Source: Cladophialophora immunda (taxonomy: Eukaryota > Ascomycota > Eurotiomycetes > Chaetothyriales > Herpotrichiellaceae). Taken from it: a DNA stretch of 64,000 nucleotides. Made by a program: the position numbers and the translations under genes. The stretch's first letter is position 1, and every line of letters begins with the position of its first letter. The stretch lies in assembly GCF_000835495.1 (NCBI RefSeq), contig NW_015622546.1:1304883-1368882 (forward strand), given 5' to 3'. Below are positions 46,787-57,668 of the stretch, piece after piece. The notes beneath the pieces are model-generated. The model was not told where the DNA came from. It saw nothing but the letters and a program-made list of their open reading frames with translations, and searched no databases.

Positions 46787-49700
46787 TCCGGGTCGATCTC
46801 GCACGGGATGTCCTTTGTCTTTTCTGTGCAGAGCGGGTTTTTCTGGGTACATGGATGCGTTGGGATTGGGTATGAGTGTATGTACATGCGTGCATTGGTT
46901 GGCCGCATGGACAAAGACACCTGAGAGGATTTTGTACATCTAGATGTTGGAATATGAGGCAGTCATGCGCGAGCAGACACGTCAGGCAGCAACATCTCCT
47001 CCATGTTCGCCTGTACAACCGAGACTTATTGAGCGTGTTTCTTTGACAATCCCTTCCAAAGGCCAGGAAACGAATGCCTGCCGAATCATCCCATAGGGCT
47101 TCGCGGAGGCGCCGATCACCACATCAGGACGATGGTGCAAATCCTTCTCCAACTGCTGCAAGTACAGGAGGGGAGCTGGAGGGATCTTCGATCGGGGCGC
47201 TGTCCTGCCCAGATTTCTGTCCCTGGGCACTCGTTCAGGTACATGTACCGAATACAGTACATGAACCAGTCCCACGTGCACTGCAGCAGCGCCGTATGCC
47301 TTGCCTTGCCCTGACCTGCCCTACCTGAAGGACAAGGATGAACGACTTCCTAAGACCTCGTACCTGGCCAGGTGCGCGGGTTCCCGGGGACACGCACCCC
47401 CCGGTTTTCGTCCTTCGTTAGAATGCGGTTCTGAAATGCCCCAAAGCTCCATCCACATCACATTCCCCGCTCCAGATCCTTGAAAATCACGGCCCCGAGC
47501 GTCCAGGTACCAGGTAGATGCCGTAATCCCAGGGCGCGCACGACGAGGGCTGGTCGTTACCCTAACCTGCCCTGCCCTGCCCAGCTCTGCCCTGCGGTGG
47601 CGAACCAAAACCAGATCACACCAAGCCAAAACATTTTCAGTAGGTAATAGTGCGTGCCCACCAGATACTAATTTAACGTCTGTGCGCTTGGCCATTCCTG
47701 AGCCGGGAGGGCACACACGGGAGATTTTCGTACCCCTTGGGCATGAGCGTGATGGGCATTGCGGCACCATGCGCCTAACGACCGTTAGTATCCGCCCCCA
47801 AGGCGTTCATCGGGGAAAAGGATGCCCGGGAGGGTGTGTGATGGACCCCCTGGCCTTCGTAATCAGGGGGTCCAATGTGAGTTTCACATGTCGCCACGAT
47901 ACACGGAGGGTTATCTCTCGTATCTCTCTTATCTGACAGAGATGGAGGTCCAAGGGGAGGGGGTATTTTGCTTTTGGCGCTCGAAGGGAAAAAGAAAAAA
48001 GCAAGCAACCTAAAACTTTCTTTCACGCACTTTTTTGCGAGATTACGGCTCCAAATCCAGAATCGGGATTTTTGGCTGGTTCGTGGTCTCGGCTGTCTAT
48101 GCTTTCTCAAGGCTTCCAGTGTGATATGGCCGCCAACAGAGGGTGAGCGTGGCGGGATAAGCTCCCAGCTCTTGATAGGGCTATCGAATAACTATCTACG
48201 AGTATCTACCGTCGCTACCTTTGTGCGTGCGCAAAAAGGTTCGCGTCTCTAGTAGTAGCGTCGAAGTCTTTCGTAGCGAGAACTCCTTCATGCAGGAACG
48301 CGGAACGCGACCCCCCCTTTCGAGGCGCGGGATGCAAGGCACCCGTTGAGACAGTTCCCTTGGTGTGTACGAGGTACCTCGTATGGGGCATCGGTAGATG
48401 GGAGGCCTTCTCATCAACACGCTACTGCTGTGCTGCACGTACCCGACCCTGGACTCGCCTTGGGGCTTGGTACCTGGCACGTTTCGAGACCCATCCCACC
48501 CACAAAACGTTGATGCAGAAAGGTTGGTTCCGACAAAGGCTTTGCATTTCGTTGCCCCACGGCAAACAAGCAAGTGTGCTCCGCTAGACCGTCACGTCGG
48601 CGATGCAGTTGTGAGACCTTGTGGCGTGAGTGGGATGGTCGTCACGGCCATTACCGTGCATCCTTGCGTCGTGCGTGAGTCGAAGCTTGAACACGGGGGT
48701 TTTCTTGCCAACGTCCCTGCAGCTGTTTGAGGGGACGACATATCACCGCGCCGAGTCCCCGGCCCATGTTCGGCGGCATGGATAGATTTCGCATCATACC
48801 AGAGACGTGTCGGTAGCAACTTACCGTGGAAAGAACTCTTTGGTGGATCTCCCGAGTACGGAGAACACCCCACTGAAGCCTCGCTTGCTTCATTTGTGCG
48901 ACAGAAGCAAGTCATAGCTCGGGAATAACACGATTCAGCAGGTAGGAAGGGACTGAGATCTCACCATCTGTGTCTCATGATAGCTCCACGCCATATATCA
49001 CAATCCCAGTATTATTGCTTTTGGTCAGGAAACAAGAAGCCCTTCCTCAGAAAGAGAGGAGGCACTTATCACGGACTTCCATTTCAGAGGCACAAAGGAA
49101 TCAAGTAGCCCGTACTTGTAAGTGATAGCCGCCAATAGCGCTGATTGAGGCTTGCGTCTGTTGATAGAAGAGCAGCCACCCTTCCTGTGATCTTTCAGTG
49201 CTCACTTCTCGTTCATTAGCTCGTTCGGCATCAAAATATCACACTTGTGACTTGAGGGCAAAGGGTTCACTTCAAGCTTGAGCTGACAGCTCTCCTGGAG
49301 CCTTCTCTGCTACCCCAGACAGGCAGAGCGCGCTGAGAATATCGTCGATGGGCAAGAAGCGGCAGTTCCTGGGAAGTTCTTTGAAGAGGGAATAAGTGCT
49401 TACTTGTCGTCCAAGAAGCCTGGTGTGGGGGATGCACGGGCTTCCTTTCTTTCGGGGAACTCGAGGTATCTCCTAGATCGTCGTTGCCTAGTGCTGACAT
49501 ACTCTGAAGTCGAAGCCATATGTGCAGACGTAGCCGTTTCATGTGCTCCTTCGTCAAGTATCCAGTGCAACTTTAAGTAGAACGTAGTGTGCTCAGACCT
49601 TCCCATTGCAGACGTGTGAAGGTGCCATAATCATTCAGGACTTGCTCCCACTTGCGCACCCTCTTGGTTCAACGGCATGATGTGGTCGTCTCCCCCCGGA

Positions 49701-50004
49701 CATCTCCCTTCTGTTTCCAAGAATTTGCTGCCAGCCGAGAAATGCGATGAGAAAGACTGCATGGCCAAAAGATTCGGGGATAAAGGCCCCGAAAACTCCT
49801 TGACGGCGACATCAAATGCGACGCTCAGCAAAAGGCCACCGCCGGAGCAGGCTCTATTCTTGAGCGAAGGTGCTCCGACAAAGTCGTCGAACATGCCAAC
49901 GACAATGCAATCGCGTTGTAGTGGAAGAGAGGGAAGTGTCCAGGTATGAAGCATCAAAAAGAAGAGCAACTGTCCACCCACGACGTGACGCGAAAGAATT
50001 GTGT
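46787..50004. other. 3.2-kb gene-poor interval
   Basis: No supported gene. Short C/T-rich repeats of CCTGCCCTGCC type lie near 47555-47595, and a perfect 16-bp palindrome lies at 48368-48383. The region leads into the transposon and tandem arrays. Confidence 0.5.
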
Positions 50005-50132
50005 GGGAATGCCTACGGGCAGCAAGTTGGACAGCAAGTTCGCTTAGTGCTTGGCAGAAACCAACTACACCTAATTTAGCTAGTGGCAATTTCCGCTCGC
50101 CATCCTCCGTATCCCTCCTGTAGACCTCGCCG
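50005..50132 (+). repeat. Left terminal inverted repeat of the transposon
   Basis: The reverse complement of this arm matches 50460-50601, with a handful of substitutions and the 16-bp duplication in the right arm. Confidence 0.8.
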
Positions 50133-50204
50133 CCGCCTGACCTCGCCGCCGCCTGCCTTGTATAGCCAATCTTGGTGTTGATCGAGATCGTCCTGTTTTG
50201 TCCA

Positions 50205-50510
50205 ATGGCTAATTGTCAACCCTCAGCCTGGCGCGCTAGGTCAAGCTGTCCTGGCCACCTTCGTAGGCCACTTGAGAAGGCTGTGAACAAACTACCACCT
50301 GAATTCCTTGCCGATCCTGTCACCAACGAGCCGTTTGAGACAATCGACGATTACTACAAACGCCTAGTTAGATACTCGCTAGCCCAGGGTTTCGATATTG
50401 TCAAAACGGTGGTGGAACAACGTCGTTCCCTGCCTGCAATTTCCAGTGTATATACCACGGCGAGGTCTAGAGGAGGGATATGGAGGATGGTGAGTGGAAA
50501 TTGCCATTAG
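50205..50510 (+). pseudogene. Truncated transposase N-terminus (FAR1-like) inside the element
   Basis: A 101-codon reading frame starts at ATG 50205 and runs into the right inverted repeat. The stretch EPFETIDDYYKRLVRYSLAQG followed by FDIVKT is like the start of FAR1/MULE transposases, where a short helical segment precedes the DNA-binding zinc fold. The catalytic DDE region is entirely missing. The frame is therefore a remnant that cannot give an active enzyme. The resemblance is short, so the assignment is tentative. Confidence 0.42.
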
Positions 50511-50601
50511 CTAAATTAGGTGTAGTTGGATTCTGCCAAGCACTAAGCGAACTTGCTGGCAGCGGAACTTGCTGTCCAACTTGCTGCCCGTAGGCATTCC
50601 C
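50460..50601 (-). repeat. Right terminal inverted repeat of the transposon
   Basis: Reverse complement of 50005-50132. It contains an extra GCAGCGGAACTTGCTG, a local duplication absent from the left arm. Confidence 0.8.
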
Positions 50602-50689
50602 AATTGTCTTGCTTGATGCCAAGTTAATAACTATAGATCAGCATCTCCCAACCTAATGTTGACGTGTTTGGCCCCCTCATCAGGCGAAA

Positions 50690-51065
50690 TGTTGTTCCAT
50701 TCCCGCGAGGCTTGATGTGCCAAGCGGACCTCAAGTCGATATCAGAAAAGAAGGTACACGGTCCGATGGGAAGAGGCCGCTATTTTTTGTATACTCATAG
50801 GGCGTAGTGAGCTAGGGGTCCGTCGACCCAATATCAAGATTAAGGAGCGCAATCTAACAAGAAGCGCGCGCTGTTATTTTTCCATACCCGCAAGGCCCGA
50901 TGTCCTAGGGGGCCCTCAAGCTGATATCAAGGCAAAGAGCACAATCTGAAGAGAAGAGGGCGCAGTTTTCCTGTTCACACGAGACTTGGTGTGCTCGGGG
51001 ACCCTCAAGCCGATATCAGAAATAAAGTACGTAGTCTACCGAGAAGAGGCCGCTATGGTATCTGT
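50690..51065 (+). repeat. Tandem array A: four diverged copies of an about 92-bp unit
   Basis: The core CAAG-N-CGATATCA recurs with its GATATCA part at about 50738, 50830, 50923 and 51012, spacings of about 92, 93 and 89 bp. Each copy continues through an AATCT- and GAGAAGAGG-containing segment and a T-rich junction. Copies differ by many substitutions, so the array is old. Confidence 0.75.
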
Positions 51066-51124
51066 GGCCTACCTTAGGGTAGGTTGTCTAAGGATCTGAG
51101 ACTCGGGAGCAAAAATTCCACTGA

Positions 51125-51550
51125 TGTAGATGGTGCGGAGAAAGTAGCACCTAGGTCGATGGTCGATAAGGGCCTATGCCTCGGGGCTCGAAGGGGGGCT
51201 AAACTCCACAGTAGTATATGGCTTGGAGAAAACGGCACCTGAGTCGAGGGTCGATAAGGACCAAGGCGTCAAGGGCCGTAAGGAGACACTCAGGGTCAGT
51301 GCATGGCACGGAGAAAATAATACCTGAGTCGAGGGTTGATAAGGACTATGACGTCAAGGCCGGGTTGAAACACTCGGGGGTAGTACATGGCACGGAGAAA
51401 ATGGCAGCTGAGTCGATGGTCGATAAGGGTCAGAGTGTCAGGGGCCGTGAGAGACGCTCGGGGCAGAACATGGCGCGGAGAAAATGGCAGCTGAGTCGAT
51501 GGTCAATAAGGGTCAGAGTGTCAGGGGCCGTAAAGACAAGGTCCAGGGAT
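51125..51550 (+). repeat. Tandem array B: five copies of an about 84-bp unit
   Basis: The core GGAGAAA recurs at about 51137, 51225, 51310, 51394 and 51477 (spacings 88, 85, 84, 83), each followed by GAGTCGAGGGTCGATAAGG or a near variant. The last two units are almost identical, suggesting recent unequal exchange. A plus-strand frame stays open across it (51218-51577) because the period is close to a multiple of three; I do not call it a gene. Confidence 0.8.
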
Positions 51551-52454
51551 AAGGCTACACTTAGCATAGATATGTGAGACAGACATTGTACTTTTCGAGT
51601 TGAGGGTCGTTAAGACTATGTTCATGGGGAAGAAGTCCGGAAATTATGGGACAGTCCACCAGGTGGATACATACTCGGTATGGGTACTTAATTTTCCGAT
51701 ATACTCAGTACCTCGTAGGTATCTGTCAGTAGTCCAGTAGCGTGTTTTTGCCGCTCTAACCGTATTAGGAAGGGTTGTCGGCTGTATTACCATTGACTAG
51801 CGCCGCCTGCCAGGTCTATACCAGGGAACTTGAGCTGACGGATATCTATGATGGGTATCGCCGCGTCCTCCCAAGTGCGCGAACGTAAAGGTTCACTCAG
51901 ACTGCTTACTGATCGGTTTGGTCTGAACGAGATCGCGAGTTGGTCTCCTGAGGGTGGAAACTACGTGGGTGCGTGGAATACTGGAGCTCCGCCATCAGAG
52001 ACGCACTTTCGGAGTGCTGGGAGCGGTATAGATATCGGTTGCGACCAGCTTTTGGTCATGTTTGAGGCGGTCTGAGCGTATCACTTGGAGGCTTGCCGTG
52101 GAGAGCCATGATGCTATCCTAGAGAGCCTCGGCGTAGGATGAGTCCAAGGAAAGATCTTTGTGCGCACGTGTGCCAAACGGCTCTATGGTCACGAGAAAC
52201 TTTTTAGGGAGTGAAGCGTGTCAAGATTGAAGTTGATATCACGAGATTCCTGCGCTAATCCCCTCCTTGTCGACGTAACACTGTAATAAATACTGGTTTA
52301 ATTCTTGTCCTCATTTTCTACCGTCTCCGCCACTGCATATTTGGTTCGAGTCGTGCGTGCGGCCTCAAAGCACTGAGGCGATCATCTACACTATCGAAGT
52401 CACGGAAAACATCATGGCGCAGGAGAACCCTCGGATTCTCACACCACCGACGCG
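51551..52454. other. Intergenic, no gene seen
   Basis: About 0.9 kb beyond array B without a supported gene. Confidence 0.5.
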
Positions 52455-53184
52455 ATGAATGCGGACGAATTCCAATTCCTTCAATATCATCTTTCCATCC
52501 TCCAGGTCGCCGCATCGAAACCCAACCAAAAGTGCACATCTACAGGGCAGCTGGCCGAACTCGGCACACATGAGCAGCACTTCCAAGCGTCTTTGAGCAC
52601 TGTCAAATCCACTATTCAATCATGGACCAATCGACCCTGGTTTGCCCCAAGAGAGCCTATCCCTCCATTATAATCTGAAAACAGGCACACCCTCATCGAA
52701 ATCTGGGACTTGGTAAACGGTCTGGGTGAGCCAAATGAGATCCCTAAAGACTCGTATAAGGAGAAAGTAGAAAGATTAAAAAAGGCCATTGAATATTTCA
52801 AGAATACGGTTGCACCATACGCGAAAGGACTGAATCTTCAGCTAAGGGGTGGATCCCGAACCTTCCCCTTGATGACGATGATGGTAGAGCTTTGTATGAC
52901 ACTGCAGGTAGGAGAATTGGTTCTGTCGAAGATATGTGTTACTTTCATTTTAGTTTGCTGACATGTCCGTAGTTCTAGGTCCCAAATGTGACTGGAACTA
53001 CCCTACCCCACAGCAGAGCCAGGTGGGCGACAAAGGAGAAGAAGTCAAGATCATGCAGCATAACTTTTCGGTGGTGGATCCAGATGTCAGTCCCGACGAG
53101 TATGGCAGGAGCGTGTACGGCGACAGGTGGCCCACGGCTGAAGAAGGAGGTAAGGATGTAGGGGGAGAGGAAGATATTGATTAG
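52455..53184 (+). CDS. Possible small hypothetical gene, structure unresolved
   Basis: Three adjacent frames read like protein. The first is 52455-52639 (MNADEFQFLQYHLSILQ). The second is 52685-52907 (HTLIEIWDLVNGLGEPNEIP, then KVERLKKAIEYFKNTVAPYAK), joined in phase by a 45-bp segment with a poor GTTTGC donor. The third, 52963-53184, is acidic and ends GGEEDID. The second and third do not join in phase with the splice sites I can see. No family is recognised. It could be a real short gene with a different start, or a decayed one; the position between repeat arrays and an orphan ORF favours decay. Confidence 0.25.
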
Positions 53185-53794
53185 GTAGCGGTAGAGGGCA
53201 GTTGCGGGGATTGCAATCCATTCCTTTCAACGATACAAGGGAAACGGAAATGAATTGCAGGAATACCAGGTGCCAAAAGGAGAGCGTTCCAAACACAACT
53301 CGCTCAAGCTCGCAATGCATTTCGACTATCGATGTTTAGAGTTATCAACTTTATCTCTCAAGGTCTTGATCACTGTCACGAACGCCACGTGACACTAAGA
53401 GAGAGATACTGAGTTAGCTAGTACTGACTCAGCATGGTTATCGCATGTATATAGTAAGGGGCACAGCCCACCTGTCAACCTTGAAGCCTTCTTCAAGCGT
53501 TGACACCTGTATCTATAGGCTAGTTATCTATCATCTATTGATCCCAAGTATCGCATTCCCCCTTCAGTTAGATTGCTGGTCTGATAATCGGCCTGGAAAA
53601 AGAGGAAATCATAGAAGGTTCTGCTTGCCAATTGTCTACCCAAATCTTCGAATCAGTGAGTCCCTTCTTACTTATTCTGCTCCTCTGTTATTTCCAGCCC
53701 TGTCGAAATAGGGCGACACTCTGAGTCGATGTGCCGCAAATCCGAGTACTCGGTCGTTCGGATATTGGCAACCGCTTTGACCTGTAGGAAATCC

Positions 53795-55582
53795 TCACAA
53801 CTTGATCTTCTTGTTGGAAGTGCTTTCTCCAGCTGCACCGTCGTCCTCGTTGCGTGCTTTGGCAATACCCGCCAATCCCTCGATCATCTGTCGGAGAGGA
53901 TTTATCACTCCACCTGCGAGTATGTTTTCGTACTTTGCCAGTGAGTGTCGAACAATCTGTGTGAGAAGCGGATACAGTTCTGATGCATCCACAGCTTTTG
54001 TCACTTGGCTTCGTATATCCTCGTATCGAATGCCCGCAAGGCCCGCATTCCCAAGGTCGTCCTTCACTTGAGCACGGGAGCGATCCCAGTGTTCGACAAG
54101 TTCTCTCAATTTGTACTCGATCGAAGTCACCAAAGTCATATCGAATTCCTCAGGGGCGAAATAAGGCTTCCCAGTTATCGAGGAGGGAAATGTGTTCACC
54201 ATATTCTTCGTCCCTTCGATGAATAGAGTGGGATTGAAAGATGTTTCTTCTCCTAACTCAATGGCCTCCATTGCAACCACACCTGAGGCTATAATAGGCA
54301 GAACATGTCGATGTTCGAACTTTTCCTCGCTAGCGGCAAGGTGCGTCTTCAGCGCCATCACCCGAGCTGCCGTAACAAATTGAACGCTGGGAGCAAGGAC
54401 TGCCACGTCCTCCACGACACTTTCCGCATGGGAGATGTTGAAATCAGGGACATTTTTGTCGTGGAACGCAGCCAAACCTTCATGGTTAGGTGGGGATTTG
54501 TGATCGAGATCGGGATAGGCACGGAGCAAGACCTGCTGCATTTGTTTGATGTATTCAGGGGACTGCGTCTCCTTGAACAATGCTGCCAGCATGCATAGCT
54601 CGGGAGCCAAAGCTTCGGCGCTCTGTACCATGATGTTGCCGTACTGCCCAACCTGATGGTGTCTTGGTCGGACAGGTTTGATTGGTACAGCATCATTGTT
54701 TCGGACAGCTTGAAGAGCGACCTTTTTATTCCAACCGGCTTTTCGACTTGTCGCATTTGTGCTGAGATCGCGAAATTCATGACGATAGAAGACAGCTTTT
54801 AGACCAACGGAGAATGGAGTGGGCAACGTATCTGCTTTGTCGGACTTCATCAACGCGTATAGGTGCACCTTGTAATTTTGCTTAGTAGTCATGATACGGG
54901 TAACCGCATACAATGGGAGACCATTCTGAGGCCAGTCCTCGAAATATTGGCCATGATCGGCAACCCCAACTGGCTTTCCTTGCTTGTGGAACTGGGCTTT
55001 CGTTCTCAGGCTGTTGGGATCACAATGAGGAAAAGCGTAGCCGACTATCATGTATCTCTCGTCCCCAGTTTCAGGGTTGCCGATCTCTTCCGCAGTCAGA
55101 GACATATCACTGCGCAGGAGGCCTTTATTCTCTTCGAAATCTTTCCATGCTTTGGACAATGGGGTTGAGGATGGTTTGCGTGCTGTAATCTCTTCGAACT
55201 CTGGATGTTCTGGCAATGGGTCTTTAATGACAAATCCAAACGGGTTGCAGGCGATAGATTTCAGTTGTTCCACCATCGCGACGACCCCTCCATTCGTCTG
55301 AGTCGATCGGGGGGCGGGGGAAAATCCGACGGGAGGTTGAGATTTGAAGTAGGACCGGACTTTCAGAGTGTCCCTGGTGTTGGTTAGCTGATATTCCACG
55401 TAGCTCCGATGGCGAACTTTCGACAAACAGTTAGTGGCTTTTAGTAGAGATGAGTTCAGTGGGATTGAAATGTGAGAAGAGCTTTCAGTTTTTCGTTCGT
55501 CTGCAAATCTGGCTGGGAGCGCCGCACCAGGGAGAGTGTATATCTCTTCAGAAAGCAAATTCACTAGATAACTATTGATCAA
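53795..55582 (-). CDS. Unrecognised long intronless ORF
   Basis: The frame is open for 595 codons without an intron, in a genome where most genes have them. I recognise no family. The first 102 codons have no ATG; the first ATG in frame is at 55276 and gives 493 residues starting MVEQLKSIACNPFGFVIKDP. The region upstream of it still reads like protein, so an upstream exon or a lost start is possible. Composition is that of a soluble globular protein: no signal peptide, no long hydrophobic helix, a basic end (NKKIKL). It stands alone among repeats and weak ORFs. Possible origins include a lineage-specific gene, a mobile-element protein or an endogenised viral gene; none is supported yet. Confidence 0.5.
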   Translation of the reverse strand: MINSYLVNLLSEEIYTLPGAALPARFADERKTESSSHISIPLNSSLLKATNCLSKVRHRSYVEYQLTNTRDTLKVRSYFKSQPPVGFSPAPRSTQTNGGVVAMVEQLKSIACNPFGFVIKDPLPEHPEFEEITARKPSSTPLSKAWKDFEENKGLLRSDMSLTAEEIGNPETGDERYMIVGYAFPHCDPNSLRTKAQFHKQGKPVGVADHGQYFEDWPQNGLPLYAVTRIMTTKQNYKVHLYALMKSDKADTLPTPFSVGLKAVFYRHEFRDLSTNATSRKAGWNKKVALQAVRNNDAVPIKPVRPRHHQVGQYGNIMVQSAEALAPELCMLAALFKETQSPEYIKQMQQVLLRAYPDLDHKSPPNHEGLAAFHDKNVPDFNISHAESVVEDVAVLAPSVQFVTAARVMALKTHLAASEEKFEHRHVLPIIASGVVAMEAIELGEETSFNPTLFIEGTKNMVNTFPSSITGKPYFAPEEFDMTLVTSIEYKLRELVEHWDRSRAQVKDDLGNAGLAGIRYEDIRSQVTKAVDASELYPLLTQIVRHSLAKYENILAGGVINPLRQMIEGLAGIAKARNEDDGAAGESTSNKKIKL

Positions 55583-55958
55583 ACAACTATCTTAGGGTAG
55601 AGATGAAAGTGAGATAAAAGTGAGATGGAGAAGAGATGAAGAGTAGATGAGATTGGCTTCGAAAAGACTATAAATAAATACCTTCACTCCTAACACCACT
55701 AATCAGCAGATATATTGTATGTGATAACTAAGCTATTGATAAAATGGTGACCTAGGGAATTACCTCCAACCTGACCTTACTTCTCACAACACCTTCTGCA
55801 TTCAGTAGATCTCACCTTCGAGCTCAAAGTTCCTACAGCTGTATCCACCCCGACAACATCGACGCTATCGAGACTGGCGGTGCAAACGAAGAGGCATACC
55901 AAATCTTCCAGACACAAGAAACTCCAACATACCGGATTCGAAGCGTACCTCCAAGAAG
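55583..55958. other. Intergenic between divergent ORFs
   Basis: This 376-bp stretch is AT-rich compared with its neighbourhood. It contains short GAGATGA/GTGAGAT repeats near 55600-55650. No gene is seen. Confidence 0.5.
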
Positions 55959-56736
55959 ATGGACATCAAGGCCACCAATGGCCATGATGCCACTTGCGCA
56001 CAGGATGCTGAGGCTGTGAGAGCGATAAAGAAAAAGTGGAAAGAAGCTGGCAAGCTAGCGGCTGAGGAGTTGTTGAGAGGAACCAAAATGACGCAAGTAG
56101 GGAAGGACATGGCCGCCGTCGGACAGGATGTTGAGGTCATGAGAGCGATGGCGAAACGGTGCAAAGAGGCTTTCAAGCTGGCGCTTGAGAGGTCGTTGAA
56201 CGCGGCCAAAATGGTGCGAGAAGAGATGGAAAAGGCCAGCAAAGCTGACGAGGCGCTCAGGCTGGATGCTGGGAAAAGCCCACGAGAGACTGAGCTGGCC
56301 AGCTCGAAGCCAAGAAGAATGATTGCGCCGACGACAGTGGAGGAGGAGAAGGAGGAGGAGTTGTGTAGCGAGGAAGAAGATCGCATGAGGCACCACATAC
56401 AGACTGCTGGGAAAACTGAGTGGAATGCAATGATGGCGAGGCTCCAGGAGAGAATGGAAGAAGTGATCCTCGAACTCGTATGTATACAAGTATGATCCCA
56501 CAGGGGATCGACCATCGTCATTACACGACTGACACGCTCAACAGGAGGAGGATATCAGTGACAAGAGTGGCACAGAAGAAGGTCCATGGTCGACACATCC
56601 GACAACGCGATTGATGAAGAAGAAGAAGAAAAAGACGAGAGAGCCAAGGACGCGAAGATACTCTGCAGGCATGGCACTCGAGATGGGCCGGACTCTACGA
56701 AGCGCTCCGACACTGGCGATCCGGCTGTGGTGCTGA
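55959..56736 (+). CDS. Hypothetical charged helical protein with internal duplication
   Basis: Exons 55959-56477 and 56545-56736 (67-bp phase-0 intron, GTATGT..CAG) give 236 residues. The first 85 residues contain two similar halves: QDAEAVRAIKKKWKEAGKLA and QDVEVMRAMAKRCKEAFKLA, about 45 residues apart. The middle is Glu/Lys-rich, predicted coiled-coil or disordered. The second exon begins EEDISDKSGTEEG and has a run of six lysines. There is no known family. The good splice signals and the duplicated helix support a real gene, but the composition could also arise from repeats. Confidence 0.4.
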
Positions 56737-57668
56737 CTGCGACTGCGAGATTTGTACCAAAAGACAGGATTTCCGGAAGAAGGCGTATGATCCCAACCTT
56801 AAGGAGTGGTGGTGAACAGGCCAGGTCTGTAAACTACCTCTTCAAGTGGCAGGCCAGGGTTCCCGGAACGCCTAGCAGCAAGATGTCGTCCAAAAGGCGT
56901 CTCGGATCTGAAGTCATATTGCCACGCGATGATGGGACCTCGTTGTCACCAGATGAAGCTGCATGAGATGCAGGTCTATCGAGGATTGGAATTCCATTCG
57001 AGAACAAGCAATGGCTGGAGCGGTAAGGGAGACATCCTGTATCACTAGGGGTGATATGGAGTGCTTGATCAGATATGATACGATAGACTAGCAGAGAATA
57101 GAGGCTGCCTCTTGCTTTTCCGGCTAGGAGAGATTTCCAAGGGGCCGAAAGTCTGATACTTAGCTTACAATGCGAGGAACTTATCGTCGAAGGTCGCAGT
57201 GCAGAAACCCGTTGGATCAATAGGCAAGCTTCGTTATTACAGACCAATCCTATACAGGGCTTTTCAGCTCGAGAATCTGCTTGCCAAAGCAGGTGCTTAC
57301 AGATCAAGAGTCATTCGTAAAGGGAAACTGTATATATTATCCGTACGAGGACAGTCATAACTGCGTAGTATGAGGTGTTTAAGACAGGAATCTGCCACAC
57401 AAATCGAGAATCGTAAAGAGTCCGTTAGATAGCAAAACATGCACTGCTTTATCCCCTCTCCAGTGCAATGTTGCTGGGTATCCATCTCCTTCCTCGCTTA
57501 TTCCCCTCCCCCCTCGTTCCTCTACCCCGTCCCATCTTCTCTGCTCATTAGTTCACAGCGTACCAACCGAATACAATCTTGTCTGTTTGTTTGCGACTTA
57601 TACGTACTTCTGCGCATCTCTTGTCTTGCAGGTGGTGTTGAAGCCAGATGGCCGGAGAGGCGGCAATT
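56737..57668. other. Intergenic, no gene seen
   Basis: About 0.9 kb. A frame at 56586-56966 overlaps the end of the previous gene and has no features of its own. Confidence 0.5.

Larger units (their letters stand above)
50005..50601. mobile_element. 597-bp non-autonomous DNA transposon with long inverted repeats (MULE-like)
   Basis: Two arms of about 128 and 142 bp are near-perfect reverse complements, starting GGGAATGCC at 50005 and ending GGCATTCCC at 50601. The right arm carries a 16-bp local duplication relative to the left. The element is flanked by AATTGTGT (49997-50004) and AATTGTCT (50602-50609), an 8-bp target duplication with one mismatch. Between the arms is an ORF fragment resembling the N-terminal FAR1-type region of fungal Mutator-like transposases. 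Long terminal repeats plus an 8-9-bp duplication fit a deleted MULE; hAT is the main alternative. Confidence 0.75.

Noticed and set aside
50690..51550. CRISPR-like array
   Set aside because: The units are long, imperfect, contiguous and without spacers, and the genome is fungal; these are minisatellites.
51218..51577. 119-codon ORF as a repeat protein
   Set aside because: It is open only because the array B unit is close to a multiple of three; no gene signals.
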